Assembly (NCBI RefSeq): GCF_050859025.1
Contig: NZ_CP138200.1
Span: 5,084,001-5,148,000, forward strand
DNA: 64,000 nucleotides
DNA from: Wukongibacter sp050859025
GTDB taxonomy: Bacteria; Bacillota; Clostridia; Peptostreptococcales; Caminicellaceae
Direction: 5' to 3'
Shown: piece after piece, positions 43,576-51,610 of the stretch
Position numbering within the stretch: position 1 is the stretch's first letter
Layout of the letters: each line of letters starts with the position of its first letter
The notes under the pieces: generated by a model
The model's database searches: none
What the model saw: only the letters and a program-made list of their open reading frames with translations
What the model was told of the DNA's origin: nothing
Program-made: the position numbers and the translations under genes

Positions 43576-44646
43576 CTAAATCTTAGCCTTTATGGCAACT
43601 GCTTTTTCCGGATTCCAAAATATATTAACAGCGTCATTCTCTTTAAAATCATCATCCTTCTCAAAGCGAGAATATTTTATTTCTGTATTGTCTTTCATAT
43701 CTACAACCGTTTTAATAACTGTACCCATATATATAAATTCCTTTATAATACCCTTGAGATTAAAACCTTCTGCGGTATCAGTACTTACCTTTATGTATTC
43801 AGGTCTTATAGACACATGTATGCTTTCGCCTACTTTGAAATCATTTCCTTTAACTCTAAGAATTCCTGCAGTAGTTTTAACATCTAAGACATCATTATTA
43901 ACACTTAAAACCTCACCATCAAATATGTTAGATTCTCCAATAAACCCAGCAACAAATTTGGTGACCGGTCTGTCATAAATTTCACTTGGACTTGCAAGTT
44001 GTTCTATTACTCCTTCATTCATAACTGCTATTCTATCACTCATAGTAAGGGCTTCTTCCTGGTCATGAGTTACATAAATAAATGTAATTCCAAGCTTCTT
44101 CTGCAATCTTTTAAGCTCTACTTGCATCTGCTTCCTAAGCTTAAGGTCTAGTGCACCAAGGGGTTCGTCAAGAAGCAAAACCTTCGGACTATTTATCAAA
44201 GCTCTTGCTATTGCAACTCTCTGCTTTTGACCTCCAGAAAGAGCCTTTGGCTTTCTTTTTTCATATCCATTGAGCTGAACAAGATTTAGCATTTCATTGA
44301 CTTTTCTAGTAATTTCATCTTTGGGCTTTTTTCTGATTTTAAGGGCATAGGCAACATTGTCAAATACACTCATATGGGGGAAAAGAGCATAGTTTTGGAA
44401 GACTGTATTCACGTCTCTTTCATAAGGCTCCTTATCATCAACACTTTCTCCCTGAACCATTATAATTCCAGACGATGCTTCTTCAAACCCCGCTATCATT
44501 CTCAGAGTAGTAGTTTTTCCGCATCCTGAAGGTCCCAATAAAGTAAGAAATTCTCCCTGTTTTACTTCAATATTCATTTTTTTTACAACCTTGTTTTCTC
44601 CAAAACTTTTTTCAATATCAATTAAAGTTACAATAGAATCTGACAT
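43576..44646 (-). CDS. PotA-type ABC transporter ATPase
   Basis: 356 residues. Walker A GPSGCGKTTT, Q-loop FQNYALFPHM, signature LSGGQKQRVAIARAL, Walker B VLLLDEPLGALD, H-loop THDQEEAL, then a C-terminal TOBE-like regulatory region. It drives the PotB/PotC-like permease encoded downstream. First structural gene after the GntR regulator (26-base gap). Confidence 0.92.
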   Translation of the reverse strand: MSDSIVTLIDIEKSFGENKVVKKMNIEVKQGEFLTLLGPSGCGKTTTLRMIAGFEEASSGIIMVQGESVDDKEPYERDVNTVFQNYALFPHMSVFDNVAYALKIRKKPKDEITRKVNEMLNLVQLNGYEKRKPKALSGGQKQRVAIARALINSPKVLLLDEPLGALDLKLRKQMQVELKRLQKKLGITFIYVTHDQEEALTMSDRIAVMNEGVIEQLASPSEIYDRPVTKFVAGFIGESNIFDGEVLSVNNDVLDVKTTAGILRVKGNDFKVGESIHVSIRPEYIKVSTDTAEGFNLKGIIKEFIYMGTVIKTVVDMKDNTEIKYSRFEKDDDFKENDAVNIFWNPEKAVAIKAKI

Positions 44647-44672
44647 TTTTCACCTCCTAAAAAATTTTTCTT

Positions 44673-45410
44673 TTATTTTATACCATTAGGCCACAGTTCC
44701 GTATAGAATATAGTCCTGTCACCAATATTTATAGATTTTGTCGCTTCTACGACTTTATCGTTAATGTCGTAAGAAATCGATTCCAATAAGAATGCAGGTG
44801 TATTTTCATCTACATCAAGCATTGTAGCTTCCTTTTCATACAAAGTAGTTATCTTTATCCACTGCTTGGAGAATTTTAATTTATAATCGTAAATATTCTC
44901 TATAACCTCATACAAAGAATTATTCTCGAAGTCGTATTGAAGCAAGTTCTCATAAAGACTAATAGGTAAATATGAATATTCCAATGCAAGAGGTATATTA
45001 TCACCGTATCTTACACGGACTATCTCATAGACTTTAGTGCCTATTGTTGTTTCCAGTAGGGAAGCAATTTTTTTATCACTTTCAATTATCTCGAATTTCA
45101 CGATTTTATTGCTCGGTTGGATACCTCTAGATTTCAACATTTGCGAAAATCCGCTTAGTTTAACAAAATCTCTTTCAAAATTTGGTAGCCTAACAAAAGT
45201 ACCTTTGCCTTTTACTCTATAGGCATATCCCAAATCCACAAGCTGTGACAATGCATTCCTTGCCGTCATTCTGCTTATTTCATAAGTATCGCTTAACTCT
45301 CTTTCTGAAGGCAGCTGACTGCCACTCTTAAATTCACCTGAATTTATTTTTTCAATTAAAGTATCTTTTATCTGAATATATAATGGGGGAGTGTATGATT
45401 TATTAATCAT
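44673..45410 (-). CDS. GntR/HutC-family regulator with UTRA domain
   Basis: 245 residues from the ATG of MINKSYTPPL, with AAAGGAGAG upstream; the longer frame would overlap the operator. The N-terminal winged helix is classic GntR (GSQLPSERELSDTYEISRMT, ARNALSQLVDLGYAYRVKGK). The C-terminal UTRA domain binds the effector. Position at the head of the operon and a palindromic operator just upstream make it an FrlR-like repressor responding to a fructosamine or its phosphate. Autoregulation is likely. Confidence 0.88.
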   Translation of the reverse strand: MINKSYTPPLYIQIKDTLIEKINSGEFKSGSQLPSERELSDTYEISRMTARNALSQLVDLGYAYRVKGKGTFVRLPNFERDFVKLSGFSQMLKSRGIQPSNKIVKFEIIESDKKIASLLETTIGTKVYEIVRVRYGDNIPLALEYSYLPISLYENLLQYDFENNSLYEVIENIYDYKLKFSKQWIKITTLYEKEATMLDVDENTPAFLLESISYDINDKVVEATKSINIGDRTIFYTELWPNGIK

Positions 45411-45433
45411 ATTTTCTCTCCTTTCGTAAAATC

Positions 45434-45451
45434 GGTATAGTTGTATATACC
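45434..45451. promoter_or_regulatory. operator for the GntR regulator
   Basis: GGTATA-gttgta-TATACC: a palindrome of the GT-N-TA type bound by HutC-subfamily GntR repressors, 23 bases before the regulator gene start. The sequence overlaps the likely promoter. Confidence 0.65.
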
Positions 45452-45469
45452 AGTAATATAATAATATCA

Positions 45470-45482
45470 CGTTATGATAACG
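45470..45482. promoter_or_regulatory. second palindrome upstream of the frl operon
   Basis: CGTTAT-g-ATAACG, a perfect 13-base palindrome 19 bases upstream of the first operator. It could be a second regulator site or a catabolite-control site variant. Confidence 0.45.
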
Positions 45483-45538
45483 TTTACAATACTTTTCTTA
45501 ATATTCTTAAAATTATTTTCGAAGAGTCTTACAAAGCA

Positions 45539-45748
45539 TGTCATCGGAACGGTTCTATCGACGCCACTTTCATCGGCATTATCTCAAAACCAATTACCAG
45601 CCTTTTCTAAAGCATCACTTTCAGAACTTTGAACTTCTTTCATTAACCCCAGCTTCTAAGGAATAGAATGGTGACAGACTAAAACAAGTAATTTGAAGCA
45701 GTCATCTATAATTATAAATTTTACGTGTTCTAGCCTGACACCTTTCCT
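45539..45748. repeat. repeat family A, copy 4
   Basis: Full-length copy from TGTCATCGGAACGGTTCTAT to TTCTAGCCTGACACCTTTCC with all landmarks. Confidence 0.85.
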
Positions 45749-45803
45749 CCACTGGTTTTGGGCCTAAAACAATCCTTTTTTGGTGCTAGAATCACATAAA
45801 AAA

Positions 45804-45836
45804 CAAAGTAGATTTCATATATTTAAATCTACTTTG
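45804..45836. terminator. hairpin terminator
   Basis: CAAAGTAGATTT and AAATCTACTTTG pair perfectly across nine bases; AAAAAAA flanks the left arm. Confidence 0.65.
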
Positions 45837-46023
45837 TCCCTGTTTGCTGTATACTTCTAGTATTTTTTTCAGTTGTACTATTATCTAAATATCGAGCACT
45901 AACGTCCCCTATATCCCATACTGTTAGATCGAATGTCTCCTTTGCATTTGTGTTCCAAAAAACAATGAGCATAAGAAAATCGGAATATGAAATAGCATTC
46001 AACCATTAATATAAAAGGTTTTT

Positions 46024-46221
46024 TTATAGATCGATTTTCCAAAATGCAACAGTAATTATAAACGTCAAGATAAAGCAAAGCAATAAAGTAATAGCGTTTG
46101 TCCATGTTCTTTTGGGGTTATCATAATATCTATCAGGGAAAATATCTAGCTCAATATTTGTATATTTAAGTAAAATAAGCCTTATAAGAAGATACTCAAC
46201 ATATGATATTATAAAAACCAA
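46024..46221 (-). CDS. small two-helix membrane protein
   Basis: About 65 residues from TTG: a hydrophobic helix (FIISYVEYLLIRLILL), a polar loop with IFPDRYYDNPKRTWTN, and a second helix (ITLLLCFILTFIITVAFW). In-frame codons extend upstream to an ATA that overlaps the stop of the preceding gene exactly where an overlapping ATGA start would be expected, so the start may be lost. No family recognised; possibly decayed. Confidence 0.4.
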   Translation of the reverse strand: MVFIISYVEYLLIRLILLKYTNIELDIFPDRYYDNPKRTWTNAITLLLCFILTFIITVAFWKIDL

Positions 46222-46241
46222 TAAAGCAATTTCATTTGTCC

Positions 46242-46469
46242 TTATGGAGTAACCTCCTCTCCTTCTTTAAAATATTTAGTTTCGCCCTCTGTATAAGGAT
46301 CGGATATAGGATGTGCAGCAGTTTTTGCTAATTCTTCTAGTTCATCTATGCTATCAAAATATATACCCGTATCAGTTTGAACTAAACCACAATCAATATT
46401 ATTAGGATCTTGTCTTTCCCCATCATATAATACCATAGGTAATTTAAAAAGAATGTAATAATATGTCAT
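46242..46469 (-). CDS. small acidic protein, unknown
   Basis: 75 residues, with TGIYFDSIDELEELAKTAAH and SDPYTEGETKYFKEGEEVTP. No clear ribosome site, and the N-terminal part looks like the start of a longer missing protein. It is adjacent to the two-helix membrane protein gene (20 bases) on the same strand. Function unknown; could be a fragment. Confidence 0.4.
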   Translation of the reverse strand: MTYYYILFKLPMVLYDGERQDPNNIDCGLVQTDTGIYFDSIDELEELAKTAAHPISDPYTEGETKYFKEGEEVTP

Positions 46470-46744
46470 AAATATATGAAATTAGGAAAATATTAATAAA
46501 TCCTAGATTCTACGTTGATTTTTTTCTTCTTAAATTTTACCGGCTTTTTATAAGCCAATTGTGTTAACTGGGTTACTATTTAGAACGATTGAAAATAAAC
46601 AGTTTAATGTAGGTGGTAAAAAAAGTTTGATCAAAATTTAGCTCTTTAACATTCTAACTTTATTAATTTTTTTTTTAAAGTTTGATCATTTTTCAAAAAC
46701 ATCACTCAGTTCCCTTATACAGAAAAAAATTTATATTTCTTATA

Positions 46745-46922
46745 TTAGTTCTTTTTAAAATACTTCACTTGAAAATTTGATTTTCCAAAAAGTTTCTTAT
46801 AAGTTGAAATAGCATAACTATCCATCATTCCTGCAACATAATCAATTACTAATCGTTTTGTTTGACATTCATTAAACCCTTCTTGAGGTCTATACTCTAC
46901 GGGTAAGAATTTATATCCAGAA
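46745..46922 (-). pseudogene. C-terminus of a dGTPase-like HD phosphohydrolase cut at a family A repeat
   Basis: One frame reads YNSGYKFLPVEYRPQEGFNE, CQTKRLVIDYVAGMMDSYAI, STYKKLFGKSNFQV and ends in TAA. RLVIDYVAGMMDSYA is close to the C-terminal VxDYIAGMTDRYA helix of Dgt-type dNTP triphosphohydrolases. The frame starts at the truncated left end of the repeat. The HD catalytic domain is absent. Confidence 0.6.
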
Positions 46923-46925
46923 TTA

Positions 46926-47106
46926 TATCAACGCCACTTTCATAGGTATTATCTCAAAACCAATTATCAACCTTTTCCAAAGCATCACTTTCAGAACTTT
47001 GAACTTCTTCCATCCCCCAGCTTTTAAAGAATAGAATGGTGCCAGACTAAAATAAGTAATTTAAAACAGTCATCTACAATTATAAATTTTATGTGTTCTA
47101 GCCTGC
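46926..47106. repeat. repeat family A, copy 5 (left tip missing)
   Basis: Begins TATCAACGCCACTTTCATAG and ends at CTAGCCTGCCCCCCCC. Left and right of it are fragments of two unrelated minus-strand genes. Confidence 0.8.
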
Positions 47107-47107
47107 C

Positions 47108-47350
47108 CCCCCCTCTTGTACTAAAATTATCTTGTAGCTCTTACATGATGGTTTGTACTGGAATATTATCGCTACTATCACCATTACTGAATAGGCTAAA
47201 GAATATAGCAAAGGGTGATGAAAGTATTAGCAAAATTAAAATGAGCGGTGTTAATACTGCTACAAGTATTATCCACCGCCCATTTTTATCTGTGCCTAAT
47301 TTTCCTATTGTCATCGATACTTTAGTTAGAGTTATTGGGTCTACTGCCAT
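47108..47350 (-). pseudogene. N-terminal fragment of an ICE-type membrane lysozyme/NlpC-like protein
   Basis: ATG with GGAGGTG upstream starts MAVDPITLTKVSMTIGKLGT, followed by a transmembrane helix (WIILVAVLTPLILILLILSS) and VQTIM, then TAG, ELQDNFSTRGG. The start resembles the conserved N-terminus of cell-wall hydrolases carried by Tn916-type conjugative elements (MAVDPIT...). The gene loses its 3' part at the right end of a family A repeat and has a stop just before. Confidence 0.45.
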
Positions 47351-47420
47351 TTATACACCTCCAGAACAAAGCAAAATACTATTTAGCCACTTTACGTTAT
47401 GCTCAATTAATAATATAGCT

Positions 47421-47738
47421 TCACAAATCTTTTATTTTCATCTTATCTATTTCACTGTTCATCTTTTGTTTTTCTTTTAGCTTACTTCTACACGCAAAAT
47501 AAATTATTAGATTAAAGAAAAAGGGTATCAACGAAATTATTGTGACTAGCAATGCTTGAGCTATGGAAGTTCCAAATATTAATTGGGCTGGGCCTGTAAG
47601 TATTCCGAATAAAAAGCATAAAATCGGAATAAAAAGACCGTACCATTTATTCTTTCTTAATGATAGAAATATTTGTAATGTAGTCGATAATCCGATTATC
47701 ACAATAAAAATAAACAATCTAATAGGTACATCCGCCAT
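47421..47738 (-). CDS. three-helix membrane protein cotranscribed with DUF2089
   Basis: 105 residues with three hydrophobic helices (LFIFIVIIGLSTTLQIFL, WYGLFIPILCFLFGILTG, ALLVTIISLIPFFFNLIIYF) and a basic C-terminal tail. Its start codon overlaps the stop of the DUF2089 gene by one base, so the two are coupled. Such small membrane partners next to DUF2089 regulators are common in Firmicutes; the role is unknown. Confidence 0.7.
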   Translation of the reverse strand: MADVPIRLFIFIVIIGLSTTLQIFLSLRKNKWYGLFIPILCFLFGILTGPAQLIFGTSIAQALLVTIISLIPFFFNLIIYFACRSKLKEKQKMNSEIDKMKIKDL

Positions 47739-48034
47739 TACTTTTCCCTCACTTTCTTATATTCAGCTATCAGAATTTTTGCAGTATCAATATCAATCTT
47801 TTCATCTAGTGCCATATTCTTAATAAGTGAGATATATGGCTCATTTTCTTCTTTATCATTAAGCTTAATCTTGTTAATAAGTTTATCAAGCCTTAACCTT
47901 ACTGTAGGATAAGTAACTTCATATAATTTTGCCATATCCTTTAACGAGCCTGAACATAGAACAAACTTTTTAATAAAAGCTAAATCTTCATCATCTAAAC
48001 TACTTAGCCATTCAGGAAAAACATTAATTGACAT
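47738..48034 (-). CDS. DUF2089-family regulator
   Basis: 98 residues. A helix-turn-helix-like region (FVLCSGSLKDMAKLYEVTYP, TVRLRLDKLINKIKLND) and a C-terminal DEKIDIDTAKILIAEYKK segment match DUF2089, a family of small probable transcription regulators often encoded with membrane proteins. AAGGTGG ribosome site. Upstream AT-rich promoter with TTAAAG repeats at 48085-48120. Confidence 0.75.
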   Translation of the reverse strand: MSINVFPEWLSSLDDEDLAFIKKFVLCSGSLKDMAKLYEVTYPTVRLRLDKLINKIKLNDKEENEPYISLIKNMALDEKIDIDTAKILIAEYKKVREK

Positions 48035-48108
48035 ATAACCACCTTACTTTAATATTATTTTGCATATTTTTATTATATGCTTTAACTTTATTAAAGTCAA
48101 TATTTAAT

Positions 48109-48252
48109 TTAATTAAAACTAGGAGCAATATGCCAATCTGAATATACATTTCCTTCTATTGTAACCCTATCACTTAAATTAACCCTTAACATCCCATCAG
48201 GCGTCCAACAATCTATTACCTTTCCATAGACTTCATATCTACCATCTTCACA
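48109..48252 (-). pseudogene. C-terminal gene fragment cut at a family A repeat
   Basis: One frame reads CEDGRYEVYGKVIDCWTPDG, MLRVNLSDRVTIEGNVYSDW, HIAPSFN and TAA. It begins exactly at the left end of a full family A copy and lacks any upstream part. No family recognised. Confidence 0.5.
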
Positions 48253-48467
48253 TGTCATAGGGACGGTTCTAGCGACACCACTTTCATCGGCATTATCTCA
48301 AAACCAATTATCAACCTTTTCCAAAGCATCACTTTCAGGTCTTTGAATTTCTTCCATTACCCCCAGCTTCTAAAGAATAGAATGGTGCCAGACTAAAACA
48401 AGTAATTTAAGGCAGTCATCTATAATTATAAATTTTATGTTTTCTAGCTTAACCCCTTCCCCTTTCC
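48253..48467. repeat. repeat family A, copy 6
   Basis: Full-length copy from TGTCATAGGGACGGTTCTAG to TAACCCCTTCCCCTTTCC. Confidence 0.85.
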
Positions 48468-48879
48468 GCTAAGGAATTATGTGAGTAAAAATGTTTATTC
48501 TTACCCACATGTGATTTAAAATAAAGATTGTCCTACATCAATATTTTATACAGTTCTTAAACTTAATGGCCTTAAAGCTGTTATATCAGTAAGGTTTTAA
48601 ACGTACAATATCCTAAAAAATATTTTGGGACATTGTTGGAGTTTTTAGTTTCTCAGTGGATAATTTATTGTAAATTATTACAATTTTATTAATTTAAGTT
48701 ATTTTATATATATTTTAACATCATTCACTTTTTTTATGCTATACTGTTTTTGTGTACACGATTACTTTAATAAAAATTTTAAGAGGGATTCATTTTTAAA
48801 AAAACAGTATCATTTTTTTGATTTTGAGTAATCAATTATGTATTTTTGTTGCTGATAGTTATTAGGAAGGCAAGTTGTA
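48468..48879. other. AT-rich spacer
   Basis: No gene seen. A short stem, ACCCACATGTGA with TCTTACCC nearby, is unconvincing as a terminator. Confidence 0.3.
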
Positions 48880-49380
48880 GGATATTAAAAGCATTAGAAA
48901 AGACGCAAGAGTAGTAAATAAAGGTTATTGGGAATTGGACGTCACATTTCCAATGGCTCTCATGAGTACATTACCTTTACTGTAAAAAAGGATATTTACA
49001 TACGCTAGAGAGCTCTGTGAGTGTGAGTAATTCAGCAATCCAAGCTCAACTAGGCTATAGTATTGGACAACATAGGAGCTTTTCTTACAGTGCACACTCT
49101 AATCCTTGTCCTATTGAGCGTACTCAATAGAGACATATTCAAAAGTACTATAGAATTACAAGAGATAGAATTTACCATAAAAAACGGCGAATACATAAAA
49201 TACAATAAAACAGGTAATTACAAGAGCTCTTATGCACTAAAAGCTATATTCCCTGATGTAAGGTTTGAGTATTATGACACTAACGGCAGAAGAAGACGGT
49301 CAGATAATTCCAAACAAGGATTAAGAAAAGTTGATTATTTAAGAATGGGTGAAAACGGGTATCCGTATTTACAAAACTGA
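48880..49380 (+). pseudogene. decayed secreted beta-rich protein
   Basis: Three plus-strand frames must be joined. They hold LESSVSVSNSAIQAQLGYSI, then GQHRSFSYSAHSN, then, after stops, IELQEIEFTIKNGEYIKYNK and YALKAIFPDVRFEYYDTNGR. The Ser-rich alternating part is like that of the exported proteins elsewhere in the window. The 105-codon frame at 49063-49380 begins in the wrong frame and is not a complete gene. Confidence 0.45.
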
Positions 49381-49541
49381 ATTTTTTAATAATAAAGGCT
49401 AGAAAATCGAAAATAAATAAAGCTAGGTAGCACTATATGCAAGAAAATTACTTGGAAATTATTTCAAATTTCGACAAAGTATTTTATATAACTATAATAT
49501 ACTAGCACTTGAAAAAAACAAAAACAAAGGAGAGAAATTTT

Positions 49542-50123
49542 ATGAAAAAAACAAAAATATTAAAAAGTATTATAATGAGTATGCTCATGTTGTCTTTCTT
49601 GACAATAAGTGTGTCAGCTGAGAGTTATGAATTTCATGGAAATGGAATTGAAGAGAAACTCCATAAAACAACTGTCTCAATAGAGAAAGTGGAAGAAGAC
49701 GTCACTACAATGAGTATTATTATTCCTTATATAACCGAAAGATCACATGAATTGTTGGATGGATGGTATTACTTTGAGGATGAAGTTGAAGTGGGTGTAG
49801 GTAATCATACTAAAAATCCTATGGAGATTAATCAAACATTTACAGTTATCAACAAAAGTGGATATAGTGGTTCTCTTTCTACAGGTGATGCATTGAAAGA
49901 TTATGGAAAAGCGGAACTGGGTATAGACTTTTCAGAAGAGGTAAGAAAGGAACTTAAAATTAAAGTGACTCTTGACCCAGGTGATACTTTAGAAATCTAT
50001 CCTATGTATAAAAAGTACAAAGTAACAGAACGAAAAATTCCGTTTCAAAACCCATCAGAAGAGGTTATCGTAAATGTAGGTTACATATATGAGTTGAAAG
50101 GAATGGATTATAGAGTCAAATAG
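49542..50123 (+). CDS. secreted protein of unknown function
   Basis: 193 residues from the ATG of MKKTKILKSI (AAAGGAGAG upstream); a TTG 11 codons earlier has no ribosome site. The signal peptide ends near ISVSA. The mature part is beta-like and acidic (LLDGWYYFEDEVEVGVGNHT, FTVINKSGYSGSLSTGDALK, LKIKVTLDPGDTLEIYPMYK). It is reminiscent in style of the proteins at 382-1995 and 18646-19524. The gene directly follows the decayed gene at 48880-49380. A small membrane protein gene lies downstream. Confidence 0.7.
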   Translation: MKKTKILKSIIMSMLMLSFLTISVSAESYEFHGNGIEEKLHKTTVSIEKVEEDVTTMSIIIPYITERSHELLDGWYYFEDEVEVGVGNHTKNPMEINQTFTVINKSGYSGSLSTGDALKDYGKAELGIDFSEEVRKELKIKVTLDPGDTLEIYPMYKKYKVTERKIPFQNPSEEVIVNVGYIYELKGMDYRVK

Positions 50124-50146
50124 TTATAAGCCATATAAATATAGAA

Positions 50147-50443
50147 ATGATGAATATGAAGAAAAAAATATTTTTGATATATAGTCTTTTAATTATTATT
50201 GTGGGTTTATTTGTTGTTCCCCTTAAATCAATATATAACGAAAAAATTGTATCTTGCGAATATGGACCTATTTGGAAATCAGTTAATGAAACCACTTCAA
50301 TCAATGGAGAGTATCCTTATTATGTTCTAGATGTTCAAAGATTGGTTATAACAATTATTGTAATAACTTTATGTACGGGTGGTATTTATTTGTACATAAA
50401 TGAGACTGGTAAACATTCAACAAGTAGACAAATCAAAAAATAA
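50147..50443 (+). CDS. small two-helix membrane protein
   Basis: 98 residues with hydrophobic helices at both ends (FLIYSLLIIIVGLFVVPL and LVITIIVITLCTGGIYLYI) and an extracytoplasmic loop (SCEYGPIWKSVNETTSINGE). It lies 23 bases after the secreted protein gene and before a shared terminator, so the two form an operon. No family recognised. Confidence 0.6.
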   Translation: MMNMKKKIFLIYSLLIIIVGLFVVPLKSIYNEKIVSCEYGPIWKSVNETTSINGEYPYYVLDVQRLVITIIVITLCTGGIYLYINETGKHSTSRQIKK

Positions 50444-50448
50444 AATAA

Positions 50449-50482
50449 AAACAACGCTAACAATTTATGATTAGCGTTGTTT
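50449..50482 (+). terminator. terminator of the two-gene unit
   Basis: AAACAACGCTAA and TTAGCGTTGTTT pair perfectly across ten bases and are followed by CTATTTAT. Confidence 0.75.
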
Positions 50483-50557
50483 CTATTTATACAGGGGTCT
50501 CGCCACATAGCCATCAAGCTAAGGAATTAAATCAATAAAATAAGGTTAAATTTCTTA

Positions 50558-50765
50558 TGTCAAGGGACGATTCTATCGACGCCACTTTCATAGGCATTAT
50601 CTCAAAACCAATTATCAGCCCTTTCCAAAGCATCACTTTCAGGTCTTTGAATTTCTTCCATTACCCCCAGCTTCTAAGGAATAGAATGTTGCCACACTAA
50701 AATAAGTAATTTGAAGCAGTCATCTATAATTATGAATTTTACGTGTTCTAGCCTGACCCCTTCCC
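50558..50765. repeat. repeat family A, copy 7
   Basis: Full-length copy from TGTCAAGGGACGATTCTATC to TAGCCTGACCCCTTCCC. Confidence 0.85.
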
Positions 50766-50877
50766 GTGAGTTTTAGAATTTTAAGACTATATATAGTAGC
50801 TAGTTCCCCGGGATGGTAATTATGGAATTTGCTCAGTTATCTCTCCATACCTAAACAACGCCAAAAGAATTTATTTT

Positions 50878-51387
50878 CTATTCCTTTAAAGGATGAATAA
50901 CAGTAACCTCGTCTACTGTCCATTTATTAAATCCTGTTTTTTTCAGCCTAAAGTAAATGGTTCCACTATAACTTCCAATATGAGTGTAGCCATGTTCCAT
51001 TTTCGGATCATAAATTTCATAATCTACCATAGTATGTACATCATAAATTCCTTTTTTATGTTCCCCTATATACTGAATATATTTATTCAAAGTAATGTTT
51101 TTCTTAATCCAAATTCTTTTTTTAGCCATTACATTTCTCTTACTTAGTTTCCAATCTACTTTATTTTCAAAACCAATGACAGGGAATCCATAGTCAGTGC
51201 TGCTTTTTTTGAAATTATTTATTTTATCTAATTGTTCTTGAGTTAGCCCATGCAACAAGTTATTTGTATTGCTACTTCTTAATATATCATCTACTATATT
51301 TATAGGCGTTACAAATGTATAATTATCAAACACATATACCGCTATGATAAAAAAACTTATTATCATAATAAAATACTTTCTTTTCAT
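50878..51387 (-). CDS. membrane-anchored exported protein
   Basis: 169 residues: signal anchor YFIMIISFFIIAVYVF, then an external domain with SGTIYFRLKKTGFNKWTVDE at the end and DVHTMVDYEIYDPKMEHGYT before it. That looks like an NTF2-like or DUF4829-like cone fold. No lipobox cysteine. No firm family. Monocistronic; resembles the anchored protein at 34758-35156 in plan. Confidence 0.65.
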   Translation of the reverse strand: MKRKYFIMIISFFIIAVYVFDNYTFVTPINIVDDILRSSNTNNLLHGLTQEQLDKINNFKKSSTDYGFPVIGFENKVDWKLSKRNVMAKKRIWIKKNITLNKYIQYIGEHKKGIYDVHTMVDYEIYDPKMEHGYTHIGSYSGTIYFRLKKTGFNKWTVDEVTVIHPLKE

Positions 51388-51610
51388 TTAATCATCACCA
51401 AAAGTTAGTTCCTTTCTATATCATTTTTTTCAGCATTTAAAGTGGGCGGAGGACGTCAGAATCTTTCTTTATATATCGAGAAAACCATACCCTTTGTATA
51501 TTCTAAGAACAACATAGCGTTCATCTAGTAACCGCTGTGAATCATATATAATATCTTCAATATTTTCTTCTTAATTCCTATGATTATTTTATATATTTCT
51601 ATTCCCTGTA

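Noticed and set aside
45899..46105. 68-codon minus-strand ORF
   Set aside because: Overlaps the two-helix membrane protein gene in another frame; cysteine and tyrosine-rich without a ribosome site.
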